Below are positions 12,351 to 25,171 of a DNA stretch of 64,000 nt, piece after piece; positions within the stretch are counted from its first letter, which is position 1, and each line of letters begins with the position of its first letter. Under the pieces are notes generated by a model, which saw only the letters and a list, made by a program, of their open reading frames with translations, searched no databases and was not told where the DNA came from. Both the position numbers and the translations under genes were made by a program. The DNA is from Cardinalis cardinalis (taxonomy: Eukaryota > Chordata > Aves > Passeriformes > Cardinalidae), in assembly GCA_014549065.1 (NCBI GenBank), contig JACDOX010000061.1, forward strand, positions 3,553,710 through 3,617,709, given 5' to 3'.

Positions 12351-15300
12351 TACACTTACATCTCAACAATAATATTTCCAGTTGCAGCTTAATCAGAACC
12401 CCTGAGATCAGTGCAAAGCCCCTTTGTCACCAGGATCTGAGCTTGAGCCAGTTCTGTCAGTGGGTACAAAACTACAGCAGGCAGGAATGAGTGTCCCTTC
12501 ATGTGAGAAAGTAAAAGCAGAAATATTCCTGTGAACAGATGAAGCCAGACAAAGAACTCTATGTCCCAAATCTCTCTGAAGCCAAAAAAAAGCAATCAAA
12601 AAAGCCAGGCTGTGTTTATGGCATCAGAGAGGTTTCTTAGAAAGGACATGAAGAAGCCACCAAATGTCAAACTCTACTTAAAAACCCTCTTACAATATCA
12701 ACTCATTAAAAATGAAATAATTTTCTGTTTTATTGAATAACTTACAGCATGTGCTGATGTTTANTGTAATCTCAGTATGTTAAAGATCTGAGTTGTGTTT
12801 GTGCACAGGATGGGTACTGGTATTTTGCTATTGCTCATTATTAAAAAAGAAAATCTCTCCACAAAATGTAATGTAGGGATCCAGTTTCAGTTTTATGTTT
12901 ACATCATTTATTTAAAAACACACCGCAAAAACAATTTACAAAACTAAAGGAGAAAAGTTAAATCACTTCTTCAAGGAGGCATCATCCTATATTTATAGTT
13001 TGGTAAACACANCATTAATCAGCTGGAAAATGTTCAGCAAAATATAAAACCATTCTGGGCTCTAGCTCAGAGAAATATATGTAGAAAAATATATCTAGCT
13101 TCTCTACTTCAAAAGGGAGTGCATAGCTGCAGAACCTGTGGGAAAATCAATTTTCTGCAGCATAAGTGGCTNGCACAAAATTTTGCAGTGCCCCATCTAG
13201 ATTTTTTTTTTTAATTTAACTGATTTACTTCTNTTCCTCTAACAAATATCCAGGCTGCAAAAGCATTCAGGTTACTCCTCCAAGTATTGTTGAAATGGTA
13301 TTGAAACACTTGTTGGGAAATAAAAAGTAAAATCTTGATGCTGTTGAAAGAAATCGCATGAGATGTGCATTTCTTCCTTCAGAGGTCTTGGCTCAAGATT
13401 GCTTTCCACCAAAAATTGGGAGCAGAATTTGGGATTCTTCACTTGGTGGTGGNACCAGTGAGGTGGCTCACTGGGTAATTCCTGACTTGGTGCAGAGAGG
13501 TGACCAATTCCCAAATTTGCTGCTCTTTGGACCAAAATGGGATAATAGGCTCAAGTCTCCATTGGAGGCAACACACAGAATCTTCTTCTCTGTGTTTGTT
13601 CTGCTGAGAGCAGTGACAAAGTGTGTCCCCAATAGAGTTTTTGTGATTTTCTCAGAACCATCCCTAGAGAATAAGCATGCTACATTCCCTCTTTGATGTG
13701 CTGCCCAGGGACTTCAAAGAAAAACTTATACAAAATACATCCTCTTAAAAATTGCTTTGTTTCCAAATCCCAGCTACAATTATTAATGTAATGTAGGTTG
13801 ACTTTTTAGATTACATTTGATTTAATTTTAGATNATGATATTATTTCTTTGACTGCGTTTTGTCTGTAGCGATATAAAGGTGCATTTCTTAGGTAAACTT
13901 CACTCCTGAAATGAGCAGGCAGAGTGTTATGAGTACATAATCTATCCTCATTTCACATGATGAGACTTTCAAATTCGGATCTTTTCGACTCAGTGCCTCC
14001 TCCATCACTGCTGGAGCTTAGTGTTTTGAGGAGAGAGGGATGTATTACAGTAACTGATGGGGCTTTACTGGCTTGCAAACACTCTTCAACCCTGTGAAGC
14101 AAGATCAGGCTCTCTCATGTAAAATGCATTGCTGCTAACCCTGNGAGATTCAATTATAACCGTCCCCTTCCAAGGTTTATCTTCTGAAAAGTGATGGGAA
14201 GAAGTAAACTGTTGAAAGTTTGAGAGGATGGTGAGTTACCACTTTGAAACTTGGAGTATTTTCTGTCACTCCTGATCTGTGTGTAACCTCAGGCCATTTG
14301 TTTGTTGTCAGGAGAGGCGCTGGGTACAAAGCCAAGTTTTAATAGCAGAGGTGCAAATGCAAAGCACAGGTNGCTTTGGAGGTTCTGAGATGAAAATGGG
14401 TTGTTCTGCAGTAATGCTNACACTGAGATGAATCACTTTGCACATTGGCTTTGAAACTGAAGAGTGAGAACCTCTCAGCCTCACCTGACGAGAGGGGAGC
14501 TCTGGTTTTGTTTTGACACTGAACTGTCTCAAAGTCCCTGTTTCCCACCTTTATTTTTTGGCAGAGGTTTGTAGGGGCAGTGTGAGACCCTCCCCCTGTG
14601 CACATCCATGAGCTCCAGGTGCTGGAGAAGGTGGGGACTNCTGGCTGGGTCTGGCCTGTTGGGATGCCAGGATGTTTTAGCTGAAGTGATCAACAACNCC
14701 CTGGTAGAATTCTCCCTCCTGGGTGGAAGGGATCAACCAGTGAGCCAAGGTGTGCCCCTCCTGCATAGAAGGACTGCTCCTTGCCATTCCTTTCCCTTTC
14801 TTTTGGCATCTTGGGGTGGGATCTCTTGTGCTCCTCCCTNGAGTGCTAGCTGCACCCTTTATGGATGGTTTGAGCAGCAACCAGCTGGGATTGTCATCAA
14901 GGGCCCTCCTGACTCAGGCACCTTTATAAATAGCAGAAAACANAGAGGCAGTTAATGTCAAAAACCTCCTCTGTCAGTCTTATGTATTTTGGTAATGGCT
15001 TTGGCACTGAAAATGACTGAAATAATGCCACTGAAATGTCCATTGAAGCAAGATATAGTTGTGTCTACACTCGAGCTTTTGTCAGTATGGAAATGTCAGA
15101 AAACATTATATTCAGAGCACAAATTGCAAGTATAGAACTGACAAAGTAAATTTTGAACAGTGTACTCAAGTGTAATGCTTGAAACATATTCCAAATTGGC
15201 AAGTTGCAACCAATCATGGAGCAGAACCAGTGCTCCAAAAACCTGACAGAGCCAATGTTGAAATCAGAATAATTGCAACTCCATTTTCACAGTAATTTAA

Positions 15301-17403
15301 ATGGCAGAAGCATTGGCAGAAATTCATGAATAATTTACATATAAGAATTTAGCAATCTGTGGTGAATAGAAAAATAAATGGCAAATCCAATAAATAAATG
15401 ATTGTTGTGAATTATTTGCTCTGCTCTGATGTTTGCTAAGAAGTGTCTTTTTTTTTGAGCTTTCATAGAGTGCTAGATTTAAACTCTGCTGCTCAGGTAA
15501 ATGCAGTTTTAAAGCAGTAGCAGGAAAGTACATATCTACCAGGGGGAAAAATAACAAAACAATAGAAATGTGCAACAGAGGTTGTTTTATGAAGGATANG
15601 TATAAAAAGGACTTATTTACCAGGCAGCAGCTGCAATTGCAAAATCTGTAGCCTTAATGAGAAATGTTAGCTGATATATGTAATGATGAGTTATACACTG
15701 CAAGTGTTTTTAATTAACTATGTATAAAGTTTTAAGATTTATAGAGGAGGAAAAATCGGAAAAGAGAAATTCCTAATTCCCTTCTGTGCCTGTGGGAATG
15801 TGATATTATTTTAATAAACAAGAAATTAATTTACACTGCACCAGTATTTGTTTCCACATAGAATGGATATTGAATCTGTGTAAAAAAAAGTTACAATAGG
15901 TAGTTAAAATAGAAAAATTGTTTATCTGGTTTGTTTTGACTTTGCTTGAAACAAGATAAAGAACACTAAATATTTTTACTAGTTGGAAGGTGATGATTTT
16001 TTAATAAGCTATGATTATTTTGTAGATCTATTATTTTTTTTTCCATAATGAAAGTCTGTTTCTGANGTAAATCTTGAGCAGTGTTACACANCAGTTTATT
16101 GGAATAATGCCTCATAATTCACCTCATACAAGTATAAGAATAACTGTTTTTTTAGCCAGACATGTTTTTAAATTTGGAAATTTGTGGGACTGTTTTTGGT
16201 ATTTTTTTCCCTTGCTCAAATTAAAAATATTTTTTAAAAAATCTCATAATATTAACATTTATTTTTGTTTGACCTAGAATAAAAACTCAAGCTTGGAATA
16301 ACTGGTGAAGACAGAATTAAATAAATCCCATGTGATCCTTTTACCAGAGTCTAGAGCTGGTGTTCTCTTTCTCNACCAGCTCAGAAATTGGGGCACTCAT
16401 TTTGGGAACAGCTTTTCCATCACACAATCAAGCACTCTCACCATTAATGAACTCTCCTGCTGTCCTGTGNCCTAAGAATTACAGAACTTGCTCAGATGAC
16501 CAGTAACACTTCCCTCTGGAATATCTGCATTTCCTTTCCATTTGTCTCCTATCTGTAATCTTGTAACTTTTTGCAGAATCTCATCTTTAGTTCTTGATTT
16601 TCCCTGCTGATGTTATTCCATGTTGTGTCACTTGTGCTACCTGGGAAGAACTCGTGTCTGNCTGTTAAGAGGCTGGTCCATATTTGCAAACACTGCCTAT
16701 CTGGAATGGGAATAGAGATCTGGTANTTGAATCTTCTTTGGTGGATTTTTTTCCCATTCCTAATAACAATCAAATGCATGAGTGCATGTTTTAAAATATT
16801 ATTGTCCANATTCAGCGTGTGCATGCTCATGTTGGTACTTTAAACATCCTTATTTAATCCTAGCTAACAATTTGCTCATCCCTGTATGACATTTTCAACA
16901 CTTTGTACGTGTGCTTGCCCTTGAGATGAACTTCCTCAGGGAGCTCCTGTNGCTNTCCCTGGTCCCTGTAGGTCACAGGATGCATTCTGAACAAATGAAT
17001 TTTTCAATACTTGTAGCCAAACCCCATTTCAGTGGAAATNAAAACCTGATGGCTTCTGTAGATGGAGACAATGAGATTAATTTGACATGCTTGGNCTATG
17101 AAAAGCTTTTCTGTTCCTGAGAGTGGCAGGTTTTGTGACACTGTCTATTGTCAATTGGGGCTCTTAGGTGGTAACTTTCTATTTATTTTGTGTGTGCTGA
17201 TTGACTATTCTGGCACTTCCAGGTTTCTTCCTAGGCAAGTCNTGATGCTTGTGTCCAAATGCTATTTTTCTGGAATATGTGCACCTCCATCCTGTGTGGT
17301 GATTCCAACTTTTTTATAGGGGAGCAGATGGACGGTGGAGCTCTCTGCACTGAAGAGAGCCATCCTGAGCTCTGGAGCAATTCCTTCACAGGAATGGTTT
17401 AAA

Positions 17404-17572
17404 ACATTGGAACAGACTGCTCAGGGAAGTGGTGGAGTCACCATTCCTGGAAAAAACCTGTGGATGTGTCACCTGAGGACATGGCTTAATGATGAACATG
17501 GTGGTGGTACTGGGCTGGAGGTTGGACTCGATCTCCAAGGTCTTTTCCAACCTGAACTATTCCATGGTTCTG
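17404..17572 (+). mobile_element. CR1 LINE 3' fragment (plus orientation)
   Basis: The + strand carries the CR1 3' region in sense orientation: TGGAACAGACTGCTCAGGG, GTGGTGGAGTCACCATTCCT, GTGGATGTGTCACCTGAGGA, then GGTTGGACTCGATCTCCAAG, GGTCTTTTCCAACCTGAAC and a decayed terminal repeat (ATTCCATGGTTCTG). The order and spacing match avian CR1. The last open reading frame segment of the element is truncated at the 5' side near 17404; bases just upstream (17335-17403) may be more diverged CR1 but I cannot show it. It is noncoding and inactive. Confidence 0.93.
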
Positions 17573-20500
17573 AGGGAGTGCCTGCTATTTGACCTCAAAT
17601 GAGCAATTTATCTGGAACTCCCAACATGTTAACACAGACTAAAGTTGATTTATTTTCCATGCCTATAAAGGATGGTGTTCTAGACACTTCAAAAGGAAAA
17701 GGGGGAGAAATTCAGAGTCTCCTCCTGGAACAGCAAGTGAATGTGGTAGTAAAATAATGTTTACTCCTTTGATGGCTTGGAAAGCTGGAGGAGGAATGAA
17801 TAATTGGGAAACAAGTCTGCAAAGGCAGCTAAGTTGAGCAGCANAACTCCTTGCCAGTTCCTATATGGGAAAGTTGTAGGGAAAGGTTGTGTCAGCAGGA
17901 GAGAGGGTGGGAGGCAGGCACGGGAATCACAGTAAGAGAAACACTTCCCTGAGAGCTGAGCACGTTCCTCCTCGTGCTTGTTTGGGCTGTGAGATGCTCC
18001 TGAGATGTGAGTCAGGAGGAGGAGCCCAGAGACTGAGTGTACAAACGAGGGAGGGTTGGTCTGCAAAGGCAGGAGCAGATGCAGGGGATGTAAAGAGCCT
18101 GCATTTTATTTCTTGATTGCTTGTCACAGTTGGCCACGTAACCTACTTGCACTAAGCCAGGGCTGCTGGGCTCCAACTCCTTCTGTGAGGAAGNGTTCTC
18201 ATCTACTGGAGTTGGGATTCATCTGAGATAACTGTTCCTTGTCTAGGAAGTGGATAGAAGGACAGTATTGTCTTTGCCAGTTCAGGATCCATTTCTCTGT
18301 CTGTAATTTACTCTTCTGTGAAAGCTTTCCTGATNAAGAATATTCCCAATCCAGGCTTGTCTCTGGCAGAACTTCAAAGCATTGACAGACATCTTTCAGG
18401 GTGGTAATGAAATCTGGTTTTGTTCAGCTTTGGAAGGAAATTTTAATAAAGAGTTTTGCAAAATAAAAGAGCTTGGAGGATCAGGAACTGCTTTCCAAAA
18501 ATAATACAAGATGAACAAAGTAAAATGAAGTATGGTGACACCACTGCACCTCTATCACTCTACATTGCAGTACAATAGCAGCCATTGCCTGTGCAGTAAT
18601 GAGGCTCATCAGTTTCCAGACAGCAGATTTTGTAATAACAGAATATTTATGTAAAACACTGAGGGGAAAGAGGATGGAGGGAGGGAATGAAGGTTGTCTA
18701 TCAGGCTGAATACACAAAGCATTTGGTACTTCAAAACTAATTTTATTTTTAGTTAATATTCATTGATGCAAGGTCTAGTCTATTATTAAGTGAATCTGGT
18801 GAATAATTACATCCATCACTTTGAAATGTTTAAGACAAGTGTGGAGTTGTAAAACCAGTCTTTTGTACTGGAATCATCCCCAAAATTGCGTTGTGGGAAC
18901 CGTGTTGACNCTACAGTCTGATCATGTTCTGAGTCTGAGGGATCTCAGCACGTTCCCAGAATTNCTCCTGTACGTTGTATTTACAGGCATCAACCAGCCA
19001 GTCTCGATTTCTTGGGAGCCATGAGAAAGTGTAGGGCGTCCCTGTGTTCTCATTTTCTTGGCTTCTGTCAGTGTTTGAGTGTGACCCATCTGTGGATGAG
19101 TGAATGGCAACTGTTTATTCCAGAATAAAGCATGTGCTGAAACACAAACAAGCAGCCTACAGAAGCACTGAGCTAAGTTAATTAGCTGTAGAGTTCATTT
19201 CAACTTCAAACTCCCAAGTTAACTTGCTAGGCAGCAGAGTTTATAATGCATTTCTTNCTAGATGCCTGCTAGACAGGAGAGCTGATGATATTATGTTTGT
19301 TGCTAGGTGATGAATTCTGATAACCTTTCTGTTCCTACATTTATAAATGTCTCATGCACTCTCTGCTATAGCATAATTACTTATTTATGCCTCAGTTCCT
19401 GGGTGGAACTACTACAAAGTTGCTAAGCAGCCATGTGTATAAATATATAACATTGTGTCACTTGAAAACTTTTGGCAACTCACATTTACCAGATGAATTC
19501 NCTGTTTGTCACGATTGTAGCCATTAACAAAGTGGAGCACAAATGAGGGATATCAGTGTACACAAGGACAGAGCTTTATTTGTCACAAGAGACTAATGCT
19601 CTGGGAGGGGATGTGAGCTGGGAAAATGCACAGATTTAGTGGTTTGGGGTTTTTTTGCATTCTTTTCTTTTTTTAATGGCTTTATAACCAGAAGCAAAGT
19701 AAAGATTGACTGATTATTATCTCACCTCTTTAAACTTCATAAGCATTATAATCATTATAGTTATTCTAATGTGAAGGAAAAGAGGCACTTATTCAAACAG
19801 ATGTGCTGAGGTTTCTGCATTCTAATGCTACAAAGTGAGTTGAGAGTGTAGGAAATCTTTATGAGTAATTCTCAGTGCAGCCATCAGAGCATTTGTCATT
19901 AGTGGGACCTATACAAAGCCTAAGGAGAAATGANGGAAAATGATAAATCAAGTTTTTTTTCCTTTATTTGACTTTGACACAAGTTTAGTTGAGTTGACAT
20001 CTATGATGGCAGCTGGAATTAATGTAACTTTAGGGATAACTAATTTAGTAAATCTAAGAGGGTATCTGGTAATAAAATTCTCAGATGATTTTCCACTGCA
20101 CTCTTTTGTTGCTTGTGAAGTTTAATACAAGACACAATTTTATTAATTCAATTTTATTCACTGGTCACAACTTTCCGTGGAAACTGTCAGTTATGGGCCT
20201 GATCCCTGTTCCAAAAAGGCTTGGAATCAAGCACTGCCCTGATCCCAGTCTCAGCTGCTGGTTCCAGTGGCGCAAACTCGAGGTTGGCAGCGCTACCGAC
20301 ATGGTGCCAGAGGAATGTGGGACATCCCCCTGTGACAACCAGCCAGCAGCAAACGGCCCAAAGAAGCAGAGCTGATATCTGAAATATAGATTGTGTGAAG
20401 CAATTGACCCAAGTTTTCATTGTCATTTTCTTCATGTGCAGTACTTGTTTAAATGTGGAGCAATTCCACCCATTTCAGCAGCAAACGTGAATGANAACAC

Positions 20501-23500
20501 AACCAGGATCATCAAATAATCACTATTGAGCTGTTTGTGTTTTCTCTTCCTTTTTTTTTTTTCTCCATTGTTACTTAGTTATTAAAAGAGGCACAAACTT
20601 CAGTAGCCTGATGTTCTTCCCTTGGTTTATCTGTGTAAACAAATTTAAGGTTATTTATAAATGATCCTGACTGACAGAATATACTTTCCCTCAGGTCAGT
20701 TCTTTTGTGGAAGATACCAAAGCCTGTCTTTCTTTAAAGTATAAAAGCCTGTGTTTGATGTGAATAGAAACTGTTCTGGGAATGACTGTGCTGAGCAAGA
20801 TTACATGGTGCAATTTTAATTACATTGTTCTCAGCAGTGCAAGTTGTCTAATCTTAGTGAGAGAGTCAAAATTCAAACCAAGGTTATTTGGTTCTGTAAC
20901 AGTTAGTCAAGCACAGATATTGTTTGAAAGAGATGACAATAAGTTTAACAAGTTTAAAATCCAGCNCAGTTCTGAGAAGTGGCTTTCCTCGTTGTTCTCA
21001 GAAATGCTGTATTTTAGCAGGTTGATTTTTGTGTGGCTTATAGAATTATCTNTGTGTTGGAATTGAATGGTTACTTGAGTAAAACAAAAGTTTAACTACC
21101 AACTCAATTTGCAAAACTAAATGCAGTTTCTGGAGGCCTTCTGAAAAGTTATTAGTAAACTGGGCCTAATGTTATTAACCTGATATTTAGACTGAGGGCT
21201 GAAAAGGAGTGCAGGCCAGTTATTTGCACATTTATCAGATCAATCTGGAGAAACCAACTTTCTACATGAGAGTTTGAGGGAACTCTCTTGAGAGAGCTTG
21301 GTAAAATCACTAAGAGGAATTGTTATTCCTCTGTCAGGTTCATTGATGGAGAAGATGAGAAACCAAAAGATTTCCCCTGGAACTGGGAGGGCCTTTGACT
21401 TTTTCACTGGGAAAGCTGAACAATCTACAGAATAAATGGTTTGAGCAGATTTTCAGGCATGGCATTACTCATTCAGCAGCTGGGAAAATAGGCCAGCAAC
21501 CTACAGTATCCATTTTGAAAGGAAAATATTGCACAGTGGATTTATTACTCACTCTCATTTCCTTTTATGTATTGTAAATGATGCGTCATCCTCTATTTCT
21601 GAAACAAACTCCTACCCCTGAGTGCTGTTTGGAAATTATTTCACAGGGCACAAGTTGAAGGCTTTATTCTTGAGGACGTCTTCTAAGGAAACATTATTAT
21701 AATTTCATAATTACAATCACTACAGAAGAAGGGCAGCTCTTTGTAGATGTCCATGTATTTGGGGTTTTTAACATTTCCTAGCATGTACTGACCAGGAGTT
21801 TGGGTTCTGCTGGAGTGTTGAGGTGAGGAAGCAGTGAGCTGAGTTACAGATTAGTTGTCATTCTGCACAGAAGGTGAAACCAAGACCCNAGACTGAGGAG
21901 GTGGAGGCAATATTGCCTTGCACAGCAACTGTGGGTAATGTGCAAAAAAGCACTTTGTAGTGATGCCTTATTTAATGAAAAGCTCCTGCCCTTTGACTTC
22001 TTGTCTCCAAGTTACTGCCATGGCAGGAGAGATATCTCAAGCAATATTTTTTCTTCCATCTCTGATAAAAGCAAGTGTATAAGGCTGTGAGTAGCTGCCA
22101 TGGACTTGGTATAGAACAAAAGATATTTTTACAATAGTAATTTCTTCTTCCAGCCTCAAATCACCAGATTATTTGAACTTGCCACTGTAGGAGAAGACAA
22201 AGTTTCCATTCCTCCAGCGAGGCTCCATATTTCACTTCTATTATTTATTCAGCTTTCTTACTAATGGCCCAACCTCAGGCAAATGGAAATGTGTGTNTAA
22301 CTCTCTTCTGTTCATCCAAGAGAATATCATAATTTTTCTTAGATTAATTTAACACTCATAGAAAAATAGTTGAGTGCTGGCAGAACCTTGTGCCTTTAAA
22401 AAAATNAAAAAAAATGGAAAAAGTTTTGACAGATCACATTAAGAAGTCACAGATCACTGTAATTATAACAAACTGACCTTGAAGATAAACAGTTTTAATT
22501 GTCAACTTGAGGGAAAATATCCCCATGACCTTTGACTAATTGTCTACTTAATGAAAAACCTTTACTAAATAAATTTGTGGCTTTGGAGGCATTTGAAACA
22601 TATACTGGTGTAAATAAGGTACTTCCTGGGCTGGTTTTATTATGGGTGTTTCCTGTGAGTGATTGCTTGTNGGTACTTTTTGACATCGGTTGGCAGCCTT
22701 TTTTTATACAGTTAAAACTCCTGGGACACCATTTTTGGGGTTTTTCCTGAATTCAATCTCCACTGATTAGTTTTCAATAAATTACAAATATCAAGAAATT
22801 TGGGGTTGTTAGCACTTAGGGTGACTGCACAAAGATCAGATGTGTACCTGTGCAGAAGACAAGGAAATTCATGGTCAGTAGCACGCTGCCTCTCCAAGCT
22901 TTATTCAGGCAGCATTCAGAGGAAATAATCCATTATACCCCACTGGGANTTCTTGTACAAACTCAGATATCTGTCCCTTCTCCCTCCTCTATAGACATGA
23001 TTAATTTCATATTGACAAACTTCTCACAGTGATCTGAGGAGCCATGAGCATATTGAATGNGTCTGAATGTCTTTGGTTCTGTCTGCTTGTGTCTCAGGCC
23101 CAGCCAGTGAAGACATTGCAGGAATCCAAAGTTAATTTCATCTTATGTTCTCCTGAGGATCTTAGCACAATGTTGTGTAAATCTGCTAAAATGGAAAATT
23201 ATTGATCATTTGCATTGCAATGGGAAACCCTTTCACAGNCATCAACAAAGTTTAAAAGTATCTTTTCTACGTATCACTGCTGGCTCTGGGGTTATTTGGG
23301 CTGCTCAAATCGATGCAGCATTAACAGGGAAATGTCACTTTCCTCTCCAGATGTGACAGCTCCTTTGAGGCTGGAGCTCCACAAATGTGGTGTCGGTTCA
23401 TGTGCCCTGCATTTGCAGAGAGAAAACAGCTCTGGTTAAACTGAACTCTGTGTTGTGCTCGGAAGATCAATGACTGTGATATAACTTCTGAAGGTTTTAT

Positions 23501-25142
23501 TTTTTTTTTCTTCAGACACACTCCCTGACATAATATTTTTGTTGAACAGTAATTTTTCTCTAGGGTTTAGAACAGCAGCTACAGTATTTTCGTGCCTTAT
23601 AATGCAACCACTGACCCAGGAGATCAGTCAATAACACCTCTGTGTTGTAATGAATAAGTCAAGATAACTTCCAACTGAGAGCAACTCATTACAGCTCCTT
23701 CCACCTGATTAAATTTTTGCCCTAAATAAGACAATGGGCAGCAAAATGATGTGTGAAGATATCATGTAATGTGAGCTGATGAAGTCTGCTGGNGGAGGAG
23801 GAGGGAATGCCTTCAGTTTTGATTGTAGTGGTTGTGTTTTCCTGTAATTTCAAGCAGTCACAGACAGCTGATGGAGCCCTGTTGGCAGAATAAATTTGTT
23901 GAAGAGCACGAGATGCTGCTCAGGGATCTTCCTTTCTAGCAGAAAGGAAAGAGGGAACGTGGTGGGAAAAGCCAAGCACCAGTGGCATGGAAAAAGTCAG
24001 GAATCCTTGAGTTTGGGGCTGATGGAGCTGTCTTGCTCACTTGGGCTCTGTGCTGGAATCCCAAACAGCAACCCCAGTGCTGCAGGGCAAGGACATTTTG
24101 CTCCAGACCTGGGATGAAACAATTTGTGAGGGCTGTGTTTTTAGAACAGGGTTGATCATTCTAGCTCAGGGTACCAGATGTGATACTCAGATCAAGCCAA
24201 GTGGTGTGGTGATGTGCCAGGAGCAGAGAGGCAGAGCTCAGTGAGATGTGGAGGATGCCAGAGCCCAGTGTGGGTAGGACAGAAGGTGAGGAGAGGGGCA
24301 GAGCTGGGGTTTGGTGTGGATGCAGTCCCTGGCTCTGGGGTCACACATCAAACCCATCACTCAAGAGGGAACCTTCAGTCAGGTATCACTTGTTGCTCAG
24401 GTGATCTGTGCTGCAGAATTTCAGGTTTTTAACAATTTTCCAGCTCTGCTACAACTAGATGGTAGAGGCAGGAGAGAGATCAGTGGGACTCTTTNGTAGA
24501 ACATCACACCTTTCCTTGGCTGCAGCTGGCTCCTGGGTGAAATCCCTTGTCTTCCATCATCTAAGGGAGCTTATCTGCTATCTGTGATACGTGCAANGAA
24601 TTCTGACAGCCCAGAGAAAGCCGTGCCTATTAATAGGCACCATTTCTCCAGTGGAAAGGGTNTTCTCCAAAGGGCAGGAATGAACACCCTGTGAATGGTG
24701 GATGAACTGCTGGCCTAATTTTTGTATCCTAACAGGGCTCTGCACAAATCTAATCATCACACANAAACCACACAGGGATGTTTGCCAGTTTAGCTAATCA
24801 GTTTGTTTTTTCAGACTTGAAAAGTGTGCTCAGGGCTGCAGTTTGTTGCTTAGTACTTGTTCTTCCAAAGAAGCCAAATATAAATGTGTATTTGTCTTAA
24901 GCAATTCTTGTTATGTNGTGATGAACATTTCACTGTTGTTCATGTTCCCTCAATTTCTGTCTCTCTGGATACTAAATAAGTCATCACTGTAATTTACTTC
25001 AGGGGCACATAAAGAAATTATATAAATGCAACAAAATCATAAACATGCAGGGCAAGATAATAACCCACTGTTGCTTGTTGGATTTGTTAAAAAAAATAAT
25101 TCTGTAGCAATTCTACTGCAGAGTTAGGGTAGCATCAAGCTG

Positions 25143-25171
25143 TATGAAAACCTTGAGAAAGGGTTTTCATA
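25143..25171. repeat. Perfect 10-bp inverted repeat
   Basis: TATGAAAACC (25143-25152) and GGTTTTCATA (25162-25171) are exact reverse complements around a 9-nt loop. The stem is short for a microRNA precursor and no C/D or H/ACA snoRNA boxes are evident. Confidence 0.6.
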
